Shown here: piece by piece, positions 58,240 through 64,000 of the stretch | Layout: every line of letters begins with the position of its first letter | Numbering within the stretch: the first letter of the stretch is position 1 | Source of the DNA: Zeugodacus cucurbitae | Lineage: Eukaryota; Arthropoda; Insecta; Diptera; Tephritidae | Assembly: GCF_028554725.1 (NCBI RefSeq) | Contig: NC_071670.1 | Coordinates: 57,938,501-58,002,500 of the forward strand | Direction of reading: 5' to 3' | Length of the DNA stretch: 64,000 nt | The notes under the pieces: generated by a model | What the model was told of the DNA's origin: nothing | What the model saw: only the letters and a program-made list of their open reading frames with translations | The model's database searches: none | Translations under genes and position numbers: made by a program

Positions 58240-58976
58240 TATACCCTGAACAGGGTATATTAAGTTTGTCACGAAGTTTGTAACACCCAGAAGGAAGCGT
58301 CGGAGGCCCTATAAAGTAAATATATAAATGATCAGTATGTTGCACTGAGTTGATTTAGCCATGTCCGTCTGTCCGTCCGTCTGTATATATACGAACTAGT
58401 CCTTCAGTTTTTAAGATATCGTTTTGAAATTTTGCAGATTTTATTTTCTCTTCAAGAAGCTGCTCATTTGTCGGAACTGCCGATATCGCACCACTATAGC
58501 ATATAGCTGCCATACAAACTGAACAATCGGAATCAAGGGCTTGTATGGAAAACTTCCGCATTTTACTACATATCTTCACGAAATTTGGTGTGAGTTATTG
58601 TTCATAGAAATAATTTAATCTCCGAAAAAATTGTTCAGATCGGTTCACTGTAGCATATAGCTGCCATACAAACCGAACGATCGGAATCAAGGGCTTGTAT
58701 GGAAAACTTCCGCATTTGCCGTGGTATCTTCACGAAATTTGACATGGATTACTGCTTAAGGTAATAATATAATCTCCGAAGAAATTGTTCAGATGGGTTA
58801 ACTATATAACCTTAATGTTTCTAGCAAACAACCCGGCTAAAAAGAATTAGTAAAATGTTTTCTTTTTTTTTACTTACTTTTTCTTACGTATTTAGATTTG
58901 CTTAAACACATAAAAGAAATGCACCTGTGAAGGGTATATTAGCTTCGGTACAGCCGAAGTTAACGTTTTTTCTTGT
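58240..58976 (+). repeat. Interspersed repeat family B
   Basis: The copy starts with the palindrome TATACCCTGAACAGGGTATA (58240-58259). It has a GTCCGTCT block at 58365-58384 and two internal near-duplicates beginning TATAGCTGCCATACAAAC (about 58501 and 58659). It ends with GAAGGGTATATTAG and the hairpin CTTCGG/CCGAAG (58943-58948, 58954-58959), then a T-rich tail. No open frame is conserved. The architecture parallels family A. Confidence 0.75.
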
Positions 58977-59224
58977 TTTTTTTTTTTAATTTTGGACATG
59001 ATTTCTCAAACTCTATGCCATTCTTGCATATTTCTCGAAACTTTTTTGGTTTTCTATATTCTCCAAAATCGTTTCTTTGCTAAACGGTTTCACATACGAG
59101 ATGGTTCAACCGTCCATAAAGCTCGTGAAATCATTACTTTATTCGAACAAACTTTTGGTGACCGAATAAAAACAAGAAAGAGGCCGGCAATTCGCTAACT
59201 AGGTCAATGATCTATACTAAGGTA

Positions 59225-59800
59225 AGTAGGTAAAGCGGAAGTCTTACGGCGCACTTAGGCCTTTAGGAGGCCTATTGTTACACCATTTGGACTAGAATCC
59301 CCGCACTCCACCATGTTCTCGCTGAGCCATAGTGTGGTCTTGATAAAGTTGTTCAATTCAACAAGTTTTATAAATGCAATTACGGAGACATCGTCATGAA
59401 AATCGTAAACGATCGTTGTATTTCTTTTCCGGATCTTTCTAAGATGTACTACTGTCTCCGCCTCTACTACATCTTGGCTGCTTCTGCAATAGTCATTATA
59501 TGCTGTCTCCAGTCCACTGGCATGCCTATCAATCAGACAATGACCTCCTAACACTTATACTCAAGTTCTTAAGTCGTTTCTTTTAAATTTCAATATACTG
59601 CATACCTTATACCATTCAGGCCACGTTTGTCTGCTTGTTGAGCAAGTCAGAGATTGTTTCCACCGAGACTTAGGTACATTTGGTTTTGACGTATTTGTAA
59701 GGTGGAACCTAGTCCGATTAGTTCATCCGCTTCACAGTTTCCAGGAATGTCACTGTGTACTGGAACCCATTGTAGATTTATCATGAAATAGTCAGATAGT
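59225..59800 (-). mobile_element. Jockey-like LINE relic, RNase H and C terminus (L5)
   Basis: Minus-strand translation gives LQWVPVHSDIPGNCEADEL (RNase H signature, near 59780-59715). Next comes a 99-codon frame (59554-59255) with GGHCLIDRHAS, NDYCRSSQDV, VIAFIKLVELNNFIKTT and GDSSPNGVTIG. Together these are the C-terminal half of a jockey-type ORF2. The reverse transcriptase is absent. It is from a different subfamily than L1-L3. Confidence 0.75.
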
Positions 59801-60350
59801 CCCAATAAAGCTCAAGACATTCTTTTACTTTCTTCGATGAAACTCTAAAAGATGATCTATACTGATAAAACCATAAAAAGTTTAAGATAAATTGGACTGA
59901 ACGGATGAACTTTATAAGACTCAGTGACAGTGGACATATTGCCGATATGAAAACACTAAATACGATTTAAGTGCTTCACTTGTTATTAAAATTCAAAACC
60001 TCTAAAAAACAACCCTTTATATGTAATCGTATGATATGAAATCAATCAGTTTGACGATTTCCGTTTGTGATATGCGTCCGTACGTTCATGCTAGCGATAA
60101 GAATTTGGATATCTTGTTGAAACTACCCCAACACAATTTGGTGTAATCATTGCTTTTAATAGCGTTACGATATGATATGAAAGTGTAGAAATAGAGCAAA
60201 TTAAACATTAAAATAGACGAAGCAGGCTAAACCCGATTTAGTCAAGACATAAGTACGATTAGACTCTGTAGCCAAAACATTCCATATTCAAATAAAAGTT
60301 CCATACCTCTTCATTCCTTTAATAATTTTGTAATTATTTCTTTACAAATC
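59801..60350. other. Spacer downstream of regucalcin
   Basis: No gene seen. Some sequence near 59800-59870 may extend the LINE relic further upstream in its reading direction. Confidence 0.3.
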
Positions 60351-60351
60351 C

Positions 60352-61890
60352 CTACAATTCTATCGGTTCATTGGGTACTCCACGCGCAGTGAAACCGCTG
60401 ATTCGAAAGATCTCGCCACAAGGAGTTGTGCCATTTGTCAAATCTACAGAGGTCACATAGAGTTCATTGCGTTTGGCGCCACCAAACGTAGCCGACGATA
60501 TAAATCTGCAAGGTGTTTCAATGCGCTCAACTATAGTCCACTTCCTGTTACGAGTTGGAGAGATAAGATATAAATTATTGGTTAAGTAGCGATAATTTCA
60601 ACAGCAATAATGATTACCTGGTGCAAATTTTTAATATTTTATTGCTACCGAATACAACCACATATAGATAACCGGACGTGTCTTGTGTCATGCCGTCCAT
60701 GACGATCCAACCGCTATGATTGGGTGGGAACTCACTAACATCCAGATGAAAGACAACATTTGGATTCACTGCAAATCAAAAAAAATAAGTAATGTATAGC
60801 TTGATAAGAATATATTACGCCACCTACCCGTGCGTCCCGATTTCAAATCGTAATCGAATTGTATAATATCATTTCGACCACTATCGATGTAATAGTACTC
60901 ATTACGTGTGTAGTTCCATGCCATGCCGTTCGAGAGGTTCACATTTGCCAGTATCCGTTCCAGTTTACCGTTAGCGAATTTATACAGATTTCGATGTGGT
61001 CCATGATCGTTCACACCGGCATTGGCGAAATCACAATTACCCGTGCCGGTAAAGAGACGTCCTTTGGCATCACATTTGGCATCGTTCAGACAATTGTTGA
61101 TGTCACGTGGATTCGTCGTCTCCACTTCAAACAACTTCTTAACAACGTGACACTTCTTGGCATAACCATCCCAGTAAATTTGTGCGGCCAAATGATTGAG
61201 GCCAACAGCAAATAGTTTGTCGGAATTTTTATATGGTATAATGAAGGAAACACGGCGGTGATTTACTGTGGAGAGGAGTGTTATGTGAGTTATTAATAGT
61301 GATTAATGAAATGTTCTATAATACAATATTTTAGTTCACTTAGCAAAAGAGAAACATTTTTTTTCAAACTGCGAGAGTCCCTAAGGACCCTTGTAGACGA
61401 TCAAATAAACTCATCAAATCCTTAAGTGTATTAGTGTCGTCGGCTTTTGTCGGCTACAGGTACACTACACCGACTTATCGGCTCTGCTTGATAAAAATCA
61501 AAAATTTCTGATATTCTAATTTGACGGCCGCAAGTTGGATCGCCTCCACTCATGCTTGACAAACGTTCGCCTGCCTCCAAACTTAGTAAGAAACAGTCTC
61601 ACTTGCTTGCTTTTTAGGTTAATTCAGTTTTGATATTATACTATACCCACTTATTTGACATTTGTAGGTCCTCCTTGTAATGGAATCATATCGCACCACT
61701 TCTCCAGTATCCAAATCCACATAATATAAATTGGGGTACTTCCAATGCGGTCCTTCGCCCATACTCACTCGTGTGCCATTCAGCGCTTCTATTTGGTAGT
61801 TGGCCTTCAGTGCGGTAAAGAAAATAATTAAATTATTTTATTTAAATATTATTTTAAATAAAAACTTACAGCATCGCTACGGGTGTACAG
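60352..61890 (-). CDS. regucalcin: Regucalcin / SMP-30 family protein (5' end unresolved)
   Basis: Exons 61804-61651, 61265-60828, 60768-60618 and 60544-60352 join in phase to 311 codons plus TAG. A possible 21-nt microexon (61890-61870) keeps the frame. Family blocks are MGEGPHW..PNLYYVDLDTGEVVRYD, NCLNDAKCDAKGRLFTGT, LERILANVNLSNGMAWN (active-site Asn region), YYIDSGRNDIIQFDYD, NHSGWIVMDGMTQDTSG and ATFGGAKRNELYVTS. The fold is a six-bladed propeller binding a divalent metal. Relatives are calcium-binding proteins or gluconolactonases. The metal ligands Glu (GEGPHW), Asn and Asp (VMDGM) are present. No initiator Met was found in frame within the mapped exons, so a first exon lies upstream. 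Confidence 0.88.
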
Positions 61891-61963
61891 CTGAAACAAT
61901 AATGTCACTAAAAATATTTTAAATTTTTTTCTCTGAAATATTTTTTAGTGAATTATTTAAATA

Positions 61964-62224
61964 TTACCCATAAAAATAATGCAGCGCTTCGCAGTTTCTG
62001 GCATTTTTAGGCAAATTAAAAATTATATCAACAGCATATTTTATAAATTCCACACCTTTCAAGTAGTTATATACTAAATCTTGAATTCCGGACTTCTGGC
62101 TTTTTATATTATACGAAATATCAAGATTGAGGTGGACCTTGTAACATTTATATATGTAATTGCGCTTTCCATTTTCAGCGATTTCAAAACACATGTGTGT
62201 TTTGTTGACCTTCTCAAAATTCAT
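61964..62224 (-). other. Unassigned 86-codon open frame
   Basis: The frame starts MNFEKVNKTHMCFEIAENG and ends NCEALHYFYG, followed by a good-looking donor (GGGTAATATT). It could be a first exon. Joining it to the 21-nt microexon of regucalcin breaks the frame, so it is probably not part of that gene as mapped. I recognise no family. It may be chance. Confidence 0.25.
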
Positions 62225-62304
62225 ACAATAGTTGATTATTCATAAAAACTTTTTTTAAAAAGGGCTGAGGCTTATTCGCACTTTTCTCTCTCGTCGAACA
62301 GGGC

Positions 62305-63221
62305 TAAATTTTGCCCCTACTAAGTTTTTTGTACAAATCTCGTAAACTACTAAACCTATATTAACGAAACTTTCAGTAGTCGTTTTTTCAGGCATTTCCT
62401 TATATAGTCCAAAAATGGAGAAAATCGGATTATAACCACGCCCACCTCCCATACAAAGATTACGTTGAAAACTACTAAAAATGCTTTAATTCAGTAAGGA
62501 AAACGAATAGAAGCCTTAAATTCCATTATAAAGAAGGCACAAAAGAGCTGCATTCAAAATTGTACACAAAATGTTAAATGGGCGTGGTTCCGCCCACTTA
62601 TGGGTCAAAAACCATATCTCCGAAACTACTCGACTAATTTCAATGAAATTCGGTTTGTAATATTTTGCTTGCATCCCAATTATATGTTGTGAATATAGAC
62701 CAAATCGGTTCTCAACCACGCCTACTTCCCATATACCAGAACTTTGTAGGCGATCTGAACCGTTTACTTTACAATATATAAAGTAAGCACTAGTGAAGAT
62801 ATCGGAACAGAACTTTGCACAAATACTACATTTATAGTGTGGTATCGCCCTTCTAAAAATTGCCGAAATCGGTCCATAAATTTTCAAGGCCCCTTGTATC
62901 GAACATGAGGACCTCAGGGCTTCTAATTCTTTTTTTTTACCGAAAATATAGGTAAATCTCTCAGATATTTTGAAGAAATTCGAAGGGAATATCTTTATTT
63001 TAATAATATGGCTCCGTGCCTAAAATACGTGAAATCGGGTCATAACTTCACCTAACTCCCATATACCAAATATTAGGGTTTCCAACATTCAATGGAGTTT
63101 ATACCATATATATGCCGAATATGTGGGTCAAATTGTTTGTTACATTAATGAAATTAAATAAATAAATTGCGAGAGTATAAAATGTTCGGTTACACCCGAA
63201 CTTAGCTCTTCCTTACTTGTT
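62305..63221 (+). repeat. Family A repeat, copy A5
   Basis: Plus-oriented, beginning inside the element (GCCCCTACTAAGTTTTTTGTA) and running to the terminal TTGCGAGAGTATAA, hairpin GTTCGGTTACACCCGAAC and CTTGTT tail. The beginning with the GTCC block is missing. Confidence 0.75.
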
Positions 63222-63863
63222 CAATATACCTTTTTTTAAATACTTTGGTTTCTGATCGTAAAAAACGATCCCGAGTTGATTTCATAAATGAATCCGCTGC
63301 CCGATAATTACACATCTTCCCTATCCGAAAGCGAAACTCAAGCTTAAAAGATAGCTTTGATAGAAAAGTAGCTTAATCACCTTGAAAGTGAGACAGTCTA
63401 ACTATTCGAACGTTTAGAATAAGTTTGTAGCCATTCTTTCTTTCAAACACTCCATGAACCATATTCTCAATGGACGGCAAAAATGTTTAGGAGGATCTCA
63501 TGATGTGAGATTCTCTCATTTGTCGAGTCTCAATTACTTACTCAGTTCAAAGTAAACCTTTTGATTACCTCGGGAATACTCATCAACAACTTTAAGAGTT
63601 CGAATGTTAGAGTTCTAAGCTCGTCAAATTCTTTAAAATTAGACAAGTAACAACTTTAATCGTAATTCTGAAAGATTAAGACCATAAAAGGAGCAAACGA
63701 AGAGACTTGTGACTCTTCTGTCTCACGTTGAATCCCTGTCGTAAAATAATAAGAAAAAACTAGACCTTTAAACTTGTTAAAAATCATATTTGTATTTTTT
63801 TATGGTGTAAATTTAATAAGAAACGTATAAAAATTCTTTACATAATGTAAGTATGTAGTATGA
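63222..63863. other. Spacer between regucalcin paralogues
   Basis: No gene seen. The final part is presumably the 3'UTR of the partial gene at the right edge. Confidence 0.3.
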
Positions 63864-64000
63864 TTATAGCTGAACCTTGCTCATAGGCAAACCCTTAGCG
63901 CCCAAGCCAGTAATCTTGTAAGTGGTGCCAGCCGGAGCGGGTTGATCAAATTTGGCCGATGTTGTCACATATAAGATATCGAGATTGGGACCACCCCAGG
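63864..64000 (-). CDS. regucalcin: Second regucalcin / SMP-30 paralogue, C-terminal part
   Basis: Only the last 44 codons are in the window. The minus-strand frame reads WGGPNLDILYVTTSAKFDQ, then PAGTTYKITGLGAKGLP and a TAA at 63866-63864. This is the usual C-terminal end of insect regucalcin. It differs clearly from the gene at 60352-61890 (ATFGGAKRNELYVTS and a GVPNEPIEL end), so it is a tandem paralogue in the same orientation. The rest lies beyond 64000. Confidence 0.9.
   Translation of the reverse strand, partial: WGGPNLDILYVTTSAKFDQPAPAGTTYKITGLGAKGLPMSKVQL

Overview
The window is from a dipteran genome, most likely a tephritid fruit fly. This rests on AT-rich intergenic DNA, short introns with GT..AG junctions, and proteins closest to fly Ag5r, regucalcin, SelK/SelG and spastizin families. 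The genus is inference; no search was run.

Positions 1-11,960 hold no gene I can support. They contain a 1.3 kb interspersed repeat (family A), a pogo-type MITE and two decayed mariner transposases. From 11,968 to 41,151 lies an array of secreted CAP/antigen 5-related genes. Six intact three-exon genes run on the plus strand (249-255 aa) and one on the minus strand (254 aa), with three pseudogene relics between them. All intact copies share a 123-nt first exon and the same intron phases. Flanking DNA is duplicated with the genes, including pieces of LINE elements. Two three-base-TSD insertions, a hAT fragment and an RTE/jockey-like LINE are present in one paralogous block and absent from another, so their relative ages can be read. 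The minus-strand pair (one relic, one gene) is an inverted sub-cluster separated by nested family A repeats.

From 41,969 to 54,263 the region is conventional and gene-dense. A Cys-type selenoprotein K paralogue (plus) is followed by a large eight-exon spastizin/ZFYVE26 homologue (minus, 2342 aa, FYVE finger). A true selenoprotein K gene (plus) follows, head-to-head with spastizin. It has an in-frame UGA, a strong hairpin just 3' of that codon and a form II SECIS in the 3'UTR.

From 54,697 to 57,329 there is a minus-strand alpha-1,3-fucosyltransferase of two exons, whose intron carries a LINE relic. The rest holds a second repeat family (B), another LINE relic, a minus-strand regucalcin/SMP-30 gene with an unresolved 5' end, another family A copy, and the last exon of a second regucalcin paralogue at the right edge.

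The genes are independent eukaryotic units. The main themes are expansion of secreted CAP proteins by serial segmental duplication with mobile elements, and a Sec/Cys selenoprotein K pair bracketing spastizin.
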